In this document: positions 17,377 to 25,584 of the stretch, one piece after another
How the letters are laid out: every line of letters begins with the position of its first letter
Position numbering within the stretch: position 1 is the stretch's first letter
From: JARRKU01 sp963675565
GTDB taxonomy: Bacteria; Desulfobacterota; Desulfobacteria; Desulfobacterales; Desulfosarcinaceae
Direction of reading: 5' to 3'
NCBI GenBank assembly: GCA_963675565.2
Contig: CAXXYD010000004.1
Coordinates: forward strand, 2,666,001-2,730,000
Length of the DNA stretch: 64,000 bases
Notes under the pieces: generated by a model
The model's input: the letters and a program-made list of their open reading frames with translations, nothing else
What the model was told of the DNA's origin: nothing
Databases searched by the model: none
Translations under genes and position numbers: made by a program

Positions 17377-18819
17377 TCACCCTTGATGCGTGTCCGGAGC
17401 GATCAGGTGCCATTCAATGTCATCACTTGCTGCTGTAACGGCAACAATGTGGTTATCTTCGGTCCAATGTTGGACGATGTGCCATACGGTGCCATCATAT
17501 GACACCTCAATATGCGTGTCATCCACTATTTTGTGGATTCGGCAGCCTTCCAGCGCGGCCAGCCCTCTTCCCACGGCCTTGAGAACAGCTTCCTTTGCCG
17601 TCCAGTAGCGGAAAAAGAGGGTGTCGGAGACCTCCGGGGCCAGGGTCCACTCATCGGCTGAAGCGATGCGCCGGCGCAAGCCGGCTGAGGCGGGCCTCAG
17701 GGCCTCGATATCGATTCCCACGGGATGCGGTGCAACAACGGCAGCCACATAGGCGCGCTTATGGCTCAGGGACCAGTACACCCCGTTGGATGGCAGCGGT
17801 GCGCCGTTGCCATCTTTTTTCAGGGCGCCGAGGGTCATTCGACTGAAGCGGGCGGAATGCGCCAATGCATTGCGCGCATGATGTCGCAGCGCGGCCACCA
17901 TTTCGCGGCCCCTGAGTTGGCGGTGGGCGGCGGGAACCGGCATGATCACGGGCTGCAGGGCAGTGGCTTTTTTCAGTTGCATGGCCTTGTTATAGATGGT
18001 GTTGCGATTCAAACCGAACTGTTTGGCCAACGTTTTGGCGATTTGGCTCATGGGGCGATCCGGTGCCGCCAGGGCTGCTATCAGGGCCGATTCGATATCG
18101 GCTTCAGAAGGTCCGGTGGCTTCGGCGGCGCTGACCAGAAGGGTGCATTCGCCTTTGACGCTCTCACGGGCGTCCAACATCCGGATCATTTTCGTAAGGG
18201 GCACACGAATGAATTCTTCGTGTATTTTGGTCTGCTCGCGAGCCAGTACGGCAGCCCTGTCACCCATTACGGACAGCACTTCCCGCAGGAATGAGACCAA
18301 ACGTCGCGGTGACTGGTAAAAAATCAGTGTATGGGGCAGGCCTGCCAGTTCTTCAAGTTGCGCCAGGCGCCTGCTTTTTTTGCGCAGCGGAAAGCCGACG
18401 AAGGTAAAGCGGTCGGTGGGCAGCCCGGCTACGGAAAGGGCGCTGATGGCGGCCGAAACCCCCGGTATGGGCACCACGGGGATATGGAGGCCGATGGCTT
18501 CAGCCACCAACCGGAAACCCGGATCGGATACGGCCGGCGTGCCGGCATCGGTGACTAGGGCAATGGATTGTCCCGCTTGAAGCTTCTCAATCAAATCGGC
18601 GGTACGTTGCCGTTCGTTGTGTTCATGGTAAGAAACCAGCTTGTTTTCAATGCCGTGGGCCGTCAGCAATTTGCGGGTATGCCGGGTGTCCTCTGCGGCG
18701 ATGAGATTGGCGCGGCCGAGCGTCTCCAGGGCGCGCAGGGTGATATCCTGAAGGTTGCCGATGGGGGTTGCCACAACGTAGAGGGTTCCCGGTTCCTGTT
18801 GTGAATGATTATCCGACAT
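17377..18819 (-). CDS. rsmI: RsmI rRNA methyltransferase fused to a 4'-phosphopantetheinyl transferase
   Basis: 480 residues in one frame from ATG 18819 (an in-frame ATG at 18837 is possible). Residues 9-285 are a complete RsmI: ATPIGNLQDIT, AAEDTRHTRKLL, LVTDAGTPAVSDPG, VPIPGVSAA and YQSPRRLVSFL; RsmI 2'-O-methylates C1402 of 16S rRNA. Where RsmI normally ends (IYNKAMQLKKA), a linker runs into an Sfp-type phosphopantetheinyl transferase: YWSLSHKR (349-356), VGIDIEAL (367-374, metal Asp/Glu) and FRYWTAKEAVLKAVG (403-417). That enzyme loads carrier proteins with CoA-derived arms. The two activities have no obvious link. It overlaps yraN by 11 bp. Confidence 0.88.
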   Translation of the reverse strand: MSDNHSQQEPGTLYVVATPIGNLQDITLRALETLGRANLIAAEDTRHTRKLLTAHGIENKLVSYHEHNERQRTADLIEKLQAGQSIALVTDAGTPAVSDPGFRLVAEAIGLHIPVVPIPGVSAAISALSVAGLPTDRFTFVGFPLRKKSRRLAQLEELAGLPHTLIFYQSPRRLVSFLREVLSVMGDRAAVLAREQTKIHEEFIRVPLTKMIRMLDARESVKGECTLLVSAAEATGPSEADIESALIAALAAPDRPMSQIAKTLAKQFGLNRNTIYNKAMQLKKATALQPVIMPVPAAHRQLRGREMVAALRHHARNALAHSARFSRMTLGALKKDGNGAPLPSNGVYWSLSHKRAYVAAVVAPHPVGIDIEALRPASAGLRRRIASADEWTLAPEVSDTLFFRYWTAKEAVLKAVGRGLAALEGCRIHKIVDDTHIEVSYDGTVWHIVQHWTEDNHIVAVTAASDDIEWHLIAPDTHQG

Positions 18820-19183
18820 AGGCAAGTTCAAACGCATTGGTGATCACTTCAATGACAGGTGCCCGGCGGGTTTGCCGCACCGTGACCACGTCGAAGCGCG
18901 ACCGGGTATCGATGCTGTGGTGCTTTTTCAGATAGGCCAGGGCAACCATGGAGATCTTGCGCTGTTTGTCCGGGGTCACCGCCCATTTGGGATCTCCAAA
19001 ACGCTCGGTTCTGCGGGCTTTGACTTCGATGAAGACCAAAACGCCCTCATGCATGGCGATGATATCGATTTCTCCGAAGGGGCTGCGATAATTGCGGTGG
19101 AGGATCTTGTACCCCCGTCGACGCAGATGCGCGACGGCGGCTGTTTCGCTTTGCTGGCCAAATGTCTGGTTAGAATTGAGCAT
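18809..19183 (-). CDS. yraN: YraN-family putative endonuclease (UPF0102)
   Basis: 124 residues from ATG 19183; the frame is open further upstream but that part lies over rnhB and is not conserved-looking. It contains the restriction-enzyme-like core of the family: GRRGYK-type start (AHLRRRGYKILHRNYR), FGEIDIIAMHEGVLVFIEVKAR, then KWAVTPDKQRKI. The Asp-Glu-x-Lys arrangement (EIDII ... EVK) suggests a metal nuclease, but function is unproven. It overlaps rnhB upstream by 14 bp and rsmI downstream by 11 bp, a standard bacterial gene order. Confidence 0.88.
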   Translation of the reverse strand: MLNSNQTFGQQSETAAVAHLRRRGYKILHRNYRSPFGEIDIIAMHEGVLVFIEVKARRTERFGDPKWAVTPDKQRKISMVALAYLKKHHSIDTRSRFDVVTVRQTRRAPVIEVITNAFELAYVG

Positions 19184-19826
19184 TGGCTCCGGGCGCTTTC
19201 CCCGATTGACCTGCGGCTGCGGTATGTTCACGCACGCCTTTAAAGCTTCGGCGGTGAATCCAGCAGGGCCCGTGGGCGGCAATGGCGGCCTTGTGCGCTT
19301 TGGTGGGATATCCCTTATGGCGGTCAAACCCGAATTCGGGGAAATCCTCATGGTAGCGTTGCATCAAATGGTCGCGGCTGACTTTGGCGACAATGGAAGC
19401 CGCTGCAATGGAAACGCTGCGGCTGTCCCCCCGAACGATGGATTGCTGGGCAATGGGTGCGGCAATATCAAAGTTGCCGTCGATGATGACATAGTCCGGC
19501 TGTGGTTTGAGATTGGCCACAGCCATGGCCATGGAGAGCCGGGAGGCCTGCAGGATATTGATTCGGTCAATTTCCGCAGCATCAACGATGCCGATACTCA
19601 CCGCCCTGGCCTGCTGATAGATCCGCAGGTAAAGCGCTTCCCGCTGCCGCCAGGTCAGTTTTTTCGAATCGGTCACCCCCCGGTCGTCGAAATCCAATGG
19701 GAGAATAACGGCTGCAGAAACCACAGGACCCGCCAGAGGCCCTCTGCCGGCCTCGTCGACGCCGGCAATGTGATCATAGCCTTGAGTGATCAGCGATTTT
19801 TCAAATACCCAGGTATCTGCTGTCAT
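19170..19826 (-). CDS. rnhB: ribonuclease HII
   Basis: 218 residues. The catalytic start GVDEAGRGPLAGPV gives Asp24 and Glu25; further acidic residues occur in DGNFDI and in the SRDHLM helix, plus the family motif FDRHKGYPTKAH. RNase HII removes RNA from DNA hybrids and excises single ribonucleotides. It follows rplS in the operon and overlaps yraN. The C-terminal 15 residues (AAGQSGKAPGANAQF) lie over the yraN start and are probably disordered. Confidence 0.93.
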   Translation of the reverse strand: MTADTWVFEKSLITQGYDHIAGVDEAGRGPLAGPVVSAAVILPLDFDDRGVTDSKKLTWRQREALYLRIYQQARAVSIGIVDAAEIDRINILQASRLSMAMAVANLKPQPDYVIIDGNFDIAAPIAQQSIVRGDSRSVSIAAASIVAKVSRDHLMQRYHEDFPEFGFDRHKGYPTKAHKAAIAAHGPCWIHRRSFKGVREHTAAAGQSGKAPGANAQF

Positions 19827-19943
19827 TGCATGCGGATTATCATGGCAAAGGATTCAGATTTGCGAGGCTTGCGGATCCAACAATGAACAGAACCCCCTGC
19901 TGCGTTATCGCAAGGGGCTCAAAAAAGGCCAGGCCACCTGAAT

Positions 19944-20291
19944 TTAATTAAATCGTTTTTCGCGGATACGGGCGGCTTTGCCGCGCAGCTTGCGCAGGTA
20001 GTAGATCTTGGCCCGCCGGACACGTCCTCGGGTCACTATTTCCACCCGATCGATGATGGGCGAGTGTATCGGGAAGACCCGCTCCACCCCTACGCCATAA
20101 GAGACTTTGCGTACAGTGAAACTGGCGTCGATGCCACCCTTGCGTTTGGAGATGACAACGCCCTGGAATACCTGGATCCGCTGCTTGTCGCCCTCTTTGA
20201 TTTTTACGTGAACGCGCACTGTGTCGCCGGGTGAAAATGCCGGCATGTCCATGCGCATTTGCTCTCTTTCCAACTGCTTGATCATTTCCAT
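19944..20291 (-). CDS. rplS: 50S ribosomal protein L19
   Basis: 115 residues, full length. Contains the L19 signature FSPGDTVRVHVKIKEGDKQR, FQGVVISKRKGG, FTVRKVSYGVGVERVFP and the C-terminal RAKIYYLRKLRGKAARI. L19 sits at the interface between ribosomal subunits. Order trmD, SPOUT methyltransferase, rplS, rnhB matches related genomes. 117 bp separates it from rnhB. Confidence 0.97.
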   Translation of the reverse strand: MEMIKQLEREQMRMDMPAFSPGDTVRVHVKIKEGDKQRIQVFQGVVISKRKGGIDASFTVRKVSYGVGVERVFPIHSPIIDRVEIVTRGRVRRAKIYYLRKLRGKAARIREKRFN

Positions 20292-20408
20292 GGTTTGGTT
20301 CTCCCTTTATGCGGCCGCATCGTGCCAAGGCTGGTTTCCGCAAGGCCCGCTCACTGTATTTATCACGACGCTGCCCTATACCATATTTAAAATTAAATCA
20401 AATTTCTT

Positions 20409-20990
20409 TTACATATCGTCTCCGAGCATGCGATCCAGAATAATGGAAACCGCAGATCGCACGGCCAGATGGTTGTAATTGCGGCTGCCGGCAATGGGTG
20501 CCAGACGAAAGTCGGCCGCCTGAACGATTTGGTCTGCCAGACCCCAGGCCGTTCCGAACAACAGGGCCACGGGGGTATTTTCGGCAGCCAGTTCACGCAG
20601 GTCCGCATAGCTCAGATTGCTGCTTGCCATACGCGCGCTGGTGACCACGACCCTGGGTTTCAGGTGGCCGCCACCTCCCATTTCCTCAAGAACGCCTTCC
20701 AGACTGGGCTTGAGGCGGATCATTTCCAGGGCCTTTCGGCGGTCCGGGTTATATCGCGCTCCGGCACCACTGACCCAGTGGTCGGTAATGCGTCGGACCA
20801 GTTCCTGCTGATCCTCCAGGGGGGTGACCACATAAAAAGCGCCGACGCCGTAGGTTTTGGATGCCCGGGCAATGTCGTGCAGGTCCAGGGCCGTTACGGC
20901 TGCCGCAATGGTCTGGCCGTTTTTATCAACCACCGGATGATGGATCAGCACCACCGCCACGTTGGCCGCGTATGCATTTTTGGATTTCAC
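20409..20990 (-). CDS. TrmD-linked SPOUT-type RNA methyltransferase (PF09936-like)
   Basis: 193 residues. The N-terminus VAVVLIHHPVVDKNGQ and VTALDLHDIARASKTYGVGAFYVV, followed by a C-terminal LLFGTAWGLADQIVQ and NHLAVRSAVSIILDRML, match the small SPOUT methyltransferase family that is found beside trmD in Aquificae and Desulfobacterota. The knot region is the GTAWGL stretch. Target RNA is unknown. Its start lies 65 nt inside the 3' end of trmD, an unusually long overlap, yet the conserved strand begins about residue 9, so a later start is not possible. Confidence 0.82.
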   Translation of the reverse strand: MKSKNAYAANVAVVLIHHPVVDKNGQTIAAAVTALDLHDIARASKTYGVGAFYVVTPLEDQQELVRRITDHWVSGAGARYNPDRRKALEMIRLKPSLEGVLEEMGGGGHLKPRVVVTSARMASSNLSYADLRELAAENTPVALLFGTAWGLADQIVQAADFRLAPIAGSRNYNHLAVRSAVSIILDRMLGDDM

Positions 20991-21714
20991 GCTGCCACTT
21001 TTCTAATAACGCCACCTCGTCGGCATCCAGTGCAGTGCGGTGCAGCAAATCCGGCCGGCGAATCAAAGTTCTCATCAAGGCGTCCTCGCGCCGCCACCGG
21101 GCAATATGTGCATGGTGTCCGGTGAGCAGCACCGCGGGAACCGGCGCGTCCTCAAAAACAGGCGGACGCGTATAATGGCCGGTGTCCAGGCGGTGGCCGC
21201 TGAACGAGTCCTGCTGCGCTGAATCTTCGTTTCCCAGGACCCCGGGGAGCAGTCGCGTAACAGCATCCATGACGACCATGGCGGCCAGCTCTCCTCCGGT
21301 GAGCACATAGTCACCCATGGAAATTTCCAGATCGACGAATCGCTCGGTGATCCGTTCGTCGATGCCTTCGTAGCGCCCGCAAATGAAAATCAGGCCGTCC
21401 GCTGCGGTCAGGTCCCGGGCCAGGGATTGATCGAACCGTTTGCCCTGCGGCGACATAAGAACAACCGGGGCTTCGGGGGCGATTTCCTTTGCTGCGCGTA
21501 TGGCTGCGGCCAGCGGCTCAGGTTTCATCACCATACCGCACCCACCCCCGTAGGGACGGTCGTCCGTTACACGATGACGGCCCGCTGCATGGTCGCGGAT
21601 ATTGATGGCCGCCGTCGCAATGACGGCCTCGGCTGCCGCCCGTCGCATCATGCCATTGCCCCAGAACGCTTCCAGGAGTTCGGGGAAAATGGTCAACACA
21701 ACGAATTTCTTCAT
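20926..21714 (-). CDS. trmD: tRNA (guanine-37-N1)-methyltransferase
   Basis: 262 residues. Family motifs: TIFPELLEAF near the start, RDHAAGRHRVTDDRPYGGGCGM (partly quoted), LMSPQGKRFDQ, FICGRYEGIDER, ISMGDYVLTGGELAAMV in the trefoil knot, and LLTGHHAHIARWRR in the C-terminal domain. TrmD methylates G37 of tRNAs reading CNN codons, preventing frameshifts. The last ~20 residues (IRGQRGGGADPSSGG) extend past the usual end and overlap the next gene by 65 nt. Four bases separate it from rimM. Confidence 0.96.
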   Translation of the reverse strand: MKKFVVLTIFPELLEAFWGNGMMRRAAAEAVIATAAINIRDHAAGRHRVTDDRPYGGGCGMVMKPEPLAAAIRAAKEIAPEAPVVLMSPQGKRFDQSLARDLTAADGLIFICGRYEGIDERITERFVDLEISMGDYVLTGGELAAMVVMDAVTRLLPGVLGNEDSAQQDSFSGHRLDTGHYTRPPVFEDAPVPAVLLTGHHAHIARWRREDALMRTLIRRPDLLHRTALDADEVALLEKWQREIQKCIRGQRGGGADPSSGG

Positions 21715-21718
21715 TTTT

Positions 21719-22270
21719 TCAGCGATCAGCGGCCTCTATCAAACCGTCCGGTAATTCAACCCGCATGCGTTGCCGGGCCACATCAATGTCCAGAACAACC
21801 GATCCAATGGCCGGGACCAGGATCTCTTTGGCAGGATGATCTGGTGGGGGCTGAACCACATAAACGTCATTGGCCCCCGTTTCGATGATGCCCACAACTT
21901 GCCCAAGATGCACACCGTCGGTGCCATAGACCGCCATGCCGATCAGATCGGCCCAGTAAAAAGATCCGTCTTCCAGTGGCGGCAGGCACTTTTTAGGGAT
22001 GAAAATGCGGCAGCCTGCCAGCAATTCGGCCGCATCCCGCGAATTCACATTCTCCAGCGCCAGGCGGACAATATTTTTGTACGGTTTGGCCCACAACGCC
22101 CTGCAGTGCTGCCGCCGCCCCCGGGAATCGATAACCGTAAGTTCGCCATGCGCCGTAAAGCATGCCGCCGATTCCGCGTATGAATAGACTTTGACGGCAC
22201 CGTTGATGCCGTGGGCGCCGACAATTTTACCGATCTCAATCAGATCATCTATTTTATTCGATGATTTCAA
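21719..22270 (-). CDS. rimM: ribosome maturation factor RimM
   Basis: 183 residues. N-terminal beta-barrel with EIGKIVGAHGINGAVKVYSY, middle region with DAAELLAGCRIFIP, and PRC-barrel with YWADLIGMAVYGTDGVHLGQVVGI ending in VLDIDVARQRMRVELPDGLIE. RimM binds S19 and helps 30S head assembly. Its start overlaps the end of khpA by 17 bp, in the order rpsP-khpA-rimM-trmD typical of many bacteria. Confidence 0.94.
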   Translation of the reverse strand: MKSSNKIDDLIEIGKIVGAHGINGAVKVYSYAESAACFTAHGELTVIDSRGRRQHCRALWAKPYKNIVRLALENVNSRDAAELLAGCRIFIPKKCLPPLEDGSFYWADLIGMAVYGTDGVHLGQVVGIIETGANDVYVVQPPPDHPAKEILVPAIGSVVLDIDVARQRMRVELPDGLIEAADR

Positions 22271-22484
22271 GGACCGTTCGTTTTTTTATTTTTGCCGATG
22301 CCGCGCTTAGAATCGTTCGCATGGCCCGGGCCGTGCGCCCCTGTTTGCCGATAATTTTGCCCAAGTCCTCTTTGGCCACCTTCAGTTCCAGTACCGATGT
22401 CTGATTTCCGACAACTTCATTGACATCAACCTGCTCAGGGAAATCTACCAGTGCCTGTGCGATGTACTTGATCAGATCTTTCAT
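22254..22484 (-). CDS. khpA: KH-domain RNA-binding protein KhpA
   Basis: 76 residues, one KH domain: LELKVAKEDLGKIIGKQGRTARAMRTIL has the GxxG loop as GKQG. KhpA pairs with KhpB in some bacteria as a broad RNA chaperone. Position between rpsP and rimM is the conserved one. The start is well defined by the upstream gap of 51 bp to rpsP. Confidence 0.93.
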   Translation of the reverse strand: MKDLIKYIAQALVDFPEQVDVNEVVGNQTSVLELKVAKEDLGKIIGKQGRTARAMRTILSAASAKIKKRTVLEIIE

Positions 22485-22535
22485 AGCCCACCCCCTTCTT
22501 GGCTTGGCCGTTGATCGAACAATTCTACTCCTTTT

Positions 22536-22796
22536 TTATTGGGCTGGCTGGGCGTCTTCGCCCCCCTTCATCTTCAAGAGGCTTTTAACGGTATTCGTGG
22601 GTATTGCTCCCTGCTGAAGCCAGTAGTCGATACGCTCGGCTTTCAGGATGACCTCGGCAGGGTCTTTCAACGGGTTATACGTGCCGACATTTTCCAGGTA
22701 GCGGCCATCGCGCGGGCTCTCGTTGTCGGCCACTACAATGCGATAGAAGGGCCGTTTTTTGGCACCGTGTCGGGCCAATCTGATTTTTACTGACAT
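22536..22796 (-). CDS. rpsP: 30S ribosomal protein S16
   Basis: 86 residues, starting MSVKIRLARHGAKKRPFYRIVVAD with the S16 signature, then SPRDGRYLENVGTYNP and RIDYWLQQGAIPTNTVKSLL. Complete. 14 bp separates it from ffh. Confidence 0.97.
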   Translation of the reverse strand: MSVKIRLARHGAKKRPFYRIVVADNESPRDGRYLENVGTYNPLKDPAEVILKAERIDYWLQQGAIPTNTVKSLLKMKGGEDAQPAQ

Positions 22797-22810
22797 TCCA
22801 CTATTCTCCT

Positions 22811-24142
22811 TTAGAAAGGCAGCATACCGCGGCCCATTCCGCGCATTCCGCCTTTGTTCAATTTTTTCATCATTTTCATGACCTGGGTATAGTTTTTGAT
22901 CAACTGATTGACATCCTGAACTTTGGTGCCGCTTCCTTTGGCGATCCGCCGGCGCCGGCTGCCGTTGATGATACCGTATTGGCGCCGCTCCCTGGGTGTC
23001 ATGGAGTTGATAATCGCTTCGATTCGCACCAGTTCGTTGTCGTCCACCTCGAAATTTTTCATCTGCTTCAGTTTGCCCATACCGGGTATCATACCCATCA
23101 AGTCGGTGAGAGATCCCATTTTGCGTACCTGGGCCAGCTGGTCGCGGAAATCTTCCAGGGTAAACTGGTTTTTTCGCAACTTTTTTTCGAGAATCGCCGC
23201 ATCTTTGGCATCCACGGCTTCCTGGGCTTTTTCGATCATGGTGAGCATATCGCCCATGCCCAGGATTCGTGAGGCCATGCGATCCGGATGAAAGACCTCA
23301 AGGTCGTTGAGTTTTTCACCCACGCCGATAAATTTGATCGGTTTGCCGGTGATGGATTTAATGGAAAGCGCCGCGCCACCGCGGGCATCACCATCCATCT
23401 TGGTCAACACCACGCCCCCGATGCCCAACGCATCGTCGAAGGCTTTGGCCATATTCACGGCGTCCTGGCCGGTCATGGCGTCGGCAACCAGCAATATATC
23501 CGAGGGCTGGACCGCTGCTTTGATCTGCTGCAGTTCGCCCATCAGTTCTTCATCGATGTGCAGGCGGCCGGCCGTGTCCAGCAACACGGTGTCGCAGCCT
23601 TCTTTGTGGGCCGCCACCCGGGCTTTCTGACAAATATCCACCGGGTTCATGTCGGTGCTTGAATCAAAGACCGGCACGTCCAGCTGGCTGCCCAGTTTCT
23701 GCAGCTGGTCGATGGCCGCAGGCCGGTAGACGTCGGCGGGCACCAGATAGGGCTTGCGGCCCTTTTTGCGCAGGTGGATGGCCAGTTTTCCAGCGGTGGT
23801 GGTTTTGCCCGAACCCTGCAAGCCAACCAGCATGAGTGCCACCGGATGGGTTCCCGACAGGTTGAGGTCTTCATGTACCCCGCCCATCAGTCCGGCCAGT
23901 TCTTCGTTGACAATCTTGATGACCTGCTGGCCGGGTGTCAGGCTTTTCATCACCTCCTGGCCCAGGGAGCGTTCCTTGATATCGGCAATAAACTGCTTGA
24001 CCACTTTGAAATTAACATCGGCTTCGAGCAGGGCCATGCGTACCTCGCGCATGCCGTCGGCAATGTTTTTCTCTGTAAGGGTCCCGTGGCCTTTTAGGCG
24101 CTTGAACACCGAATCAAGTTTGTCGCTCAGGTTGTCAAACAT
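22811..24142 (-). CDS. ffh: signal recognition particle GTPase Ffh
   Basis: 443 residues. N domain (1-95), G domain with P-loop GLQGSGKTT (107-115), DTAGRLHIDEEL, TKMDGDARGGAAL, and the Met-rich M domain from about 300 (GKLKQMKNFEV, TPRERRQYGIINGSRRRRIAKGSG). It ends with GMRGMGRGMLPF. Ffh binds 4.5S RNA and signal sequences for co-translational targeting. First gene of the translation operon that runs down to the RsmI fusion; the promoter is 24173-24201. Confidence 0.97.
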   Translation of the reverse strand: MFDNLSDKLDSVFKRLKGHGTLTEKNIADGMREVRMALLEADVNFKVVKQFIADIKERSLGQEVMKSLTPGQQVIKIVNEELAGLMGGVHEDLNLSGTHPVALMLVGLQGSGKTTTAGKLAIHLRKKGRKPYLVPADVYRPAAIDQLQKLGSQLDVPVFDSSTDMNPVDICQKARVAAHKEGCDTVLLDTAGRLHIDEELMGELQQIKAAVQPSDILLVADAMTGQDAVNMAKAFDDALGIGGVVLTKMDGDARGGAALSIKSITGKPIKFIGVGEKLNDLEVFHPDRMASRILGMGDMLTMIEKAQEAVDAKDAAILEKKLRKNQFTLEDFRDQLAQVRKMGSLTDLMGMIPGMGKLKQMKNFEVDDNELVRIEAIINSMTPRERRQYGIINGSRRRRIAKGSGTKVQDVNQLIKNYTQVMKMMKKLNKGGMRGMGRGMLPF

Positions 24143-24172
24143 ATCTATGCGTGCTCACTCAATAAAACCTTG

Positions 24173-24201
24173 AAAATAAACTGGTATTAATGATAAGTCA
24201 A
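24173..24201 (-). promoter_or_regulatory. candidate sigma-70 promoter of the ffh operon
   Basis: Minus strand TTGACT (24201-24196), 17-bp spacer, TATTTT (24178-24173). The predicted start is about 25 nt before the ffh ATG. Confidence 0.65.
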
Positions 24202-24202
24202 G

Positions 24203-24235
24203 TAAAACAAAACGGCAACCTTTAAAGTTGCCGTT
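24203..24235 (-). terminator. intrinsic terminator immediately upstream of the ffh promoter
   Basis: AACGGCAAC (24235-24227) and GTTGCCGTT (24219-24211) form a 9-bp stem with a 7-nt loop on the minus strand, followed by TTGTTTT. It would stop transcripts entering from the right before the ffh promoter. Confidence 0.65.
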
Positions 24236-24540
24236 CCATCAATCGGTTACCGACCGGCGGTGCTATAACACCAATTAAAAGGCGGGGCAAGGGAAGTCTG
24301 CTGAAGCCGGCCAATATCAAATCTCAAAATCCGGAGATCAAAAGTGGTTGAGGGTCTGGTCATAAAGAAACGGACCAGTAACCCATATTGAGGTTTGCTG
24401 TCATCATAACGGGAAATTAGTTTTAAGTGCTAAGTGAGGGATGGGAGTCGATAATAAACATAGACCGCAGACATCATTTGCCATTTGGACTTTAATAATT
24501 GGATTTGATGCGCGTCGGTGATTGTCGAAAATGGTTTGCC
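24236..24540. other. intergenic stretch between ffh and rlmN
   Basis: No gene is visible. It holds one copy of the short AATATCAAAT-type motif (24316-24350). No clear promoter for rlmN was found; the AT-rich part at 24440-24500 is the most likely place. Confidence 0.5.
24316..24350 (+). repeat. short dispersed 'tcaaatntcaaaatcc' motif, copy 1
   Basis: The stretch AATATCAAATCTCAAAATCC followed by GGAGATCAAAAGTGG recurs with changes at 26776-26808 (plus) and 40483-40517 (minus). All three are intergenic. Confidence 0.5.
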
Positions 24541-25569
24541 ATGAAAACAGATATTAAATCCCTCAGCCGCGACGCCCTGCTCGAATGGCTCGACCGGCAT
24601 CAGGTGCGCGCTTTCCGGGCGGACCAGATCCTTAAATGGCTCTATCTCCGCCTGGTGGGCAGTTTTAATGAAATGACCGATCTGCGCAAGGATTTCAGGG
24701 CGTTGTTGTCCGGATCCTTTTATATTTCGCGTATGCCGGTGGACCGCGTTCTGACGGCCGAAGATGGTACCCGCAAGTTCCTGTTCCGGCTCGAGGACGG
24801 ACAAACAGTGGAAAGTGTACTGATTCCGGAAAAAAATCATTTTACCTTGTGCGTTTCAAGCCAGGTGGGGTGTGCTCAGGGGTGCCGTTTCTGCGTTACC
24901 GGTCAGACCGGTTGGGTTCGCAACCTGACCAGCGCGGAAATCGTCGGGCAGGTTTGGGAAATCCGCAAGCAGATGCCGCAGCCGGAACAATTGACCAACC
25001 TGGTCTTCATGGGAATGGGGGAACCACTGGCCAATTACCGCCATCTGACGGCCGCCCTGCATATTCTGACCGATTGCCATTGGGGTATGAAATTCGGAAC
25101 CCGCCGGATCACTGTTTCAACCGCCGGTGTGGTGCCGCGCATCGCGGACCTGGGACGGGATTCGCGCGTGAATCTGGCGGTTTCCCTCAATGCCGTGGAC
25201 GATGATGCCCGCAGCCGGCTCATGCCCATCAATCGCAAATACCCCATCGCTGATTTGATCGAGGCCTGCCGCCGCCATCCCTTGCCCAAAGGCCGCAAGG
25301 TTACCATAGAGTACATTTTGTTCAGGGATGTCAATGACTCGGATGAGCACGCCCGCAAGCTGGCCCGGCTGCTGGCTCCGGTGAAAGCCAAAATCAACCT
25401 GATCCCCTTCAACGCGTATCCGCAAAGCGCGTTTCAGCGGCCTGCCGAAAAACGCATTCAGGCATTTCAAGGCATTCTTGTGGACAAGTATTATACCTGT
25501 GTCGTGCGTTACAGCAAGGGGCTCGATATCATGGCGGCCTGCGGCCAGTTGCGGTCTTCGGCGCAGTAG
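24541..25569 (+). CDS. rlmN: dual-specificity 23S rRNA/tRNA adenine C2-methyltransferase RlmN
   Basis: 342 residues from ATG 24541. The radical-SAM cluster CxxxCxxC is at Cys111, Cys115 and Cys118 (QVGCAQGCRFCVTG). Other family pieces are FMGMGEPLANY, the SAM-binding TVSTAGVVPRI, LAVSLNA, and the catalytic Cys334 in IMAACGQL. RlmN makes 2-methyladenosine at 23S A2503 and tRNA A37. The open frame begins 14 codons earlier, but MKTDIKSLSRDALLEWL is the conserved N-terminus. It is divergent from ffh. Confidence 0.95.
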   Translation: MKTDIKSLSRDALLEWLDRHQVRAFRADQILKWLYLRLVGSFNEMTDLRKDFRALLSGSFYISRMPVDRVLTAEDGTRKFLFRLEDGQTVESVLIPEKNHFTLCVSSQVGCAQGCRFCVTGQTGWVRNLTSAEIVGQVWEIRKQMPQPEQLTNLVFMGMGEPLANYRHLTAALHILTDCHWGMKFGTRRITVSTAGVVPRIADLGRDSRVNLAVSLNAVDDDARSRLMPINRKYPIADLIEACRRHPLPKGRKVTIEYILFRDVNDSDEHARKLARLLAPVKAKINLIPFNAYPQSAFQRPAEKRIQAFQGILVDKYYTCVVRYSKGLDIMAACGQLRSSAQ

Positions 25570-25584
25570 AGCCGCCGGCAAGGG

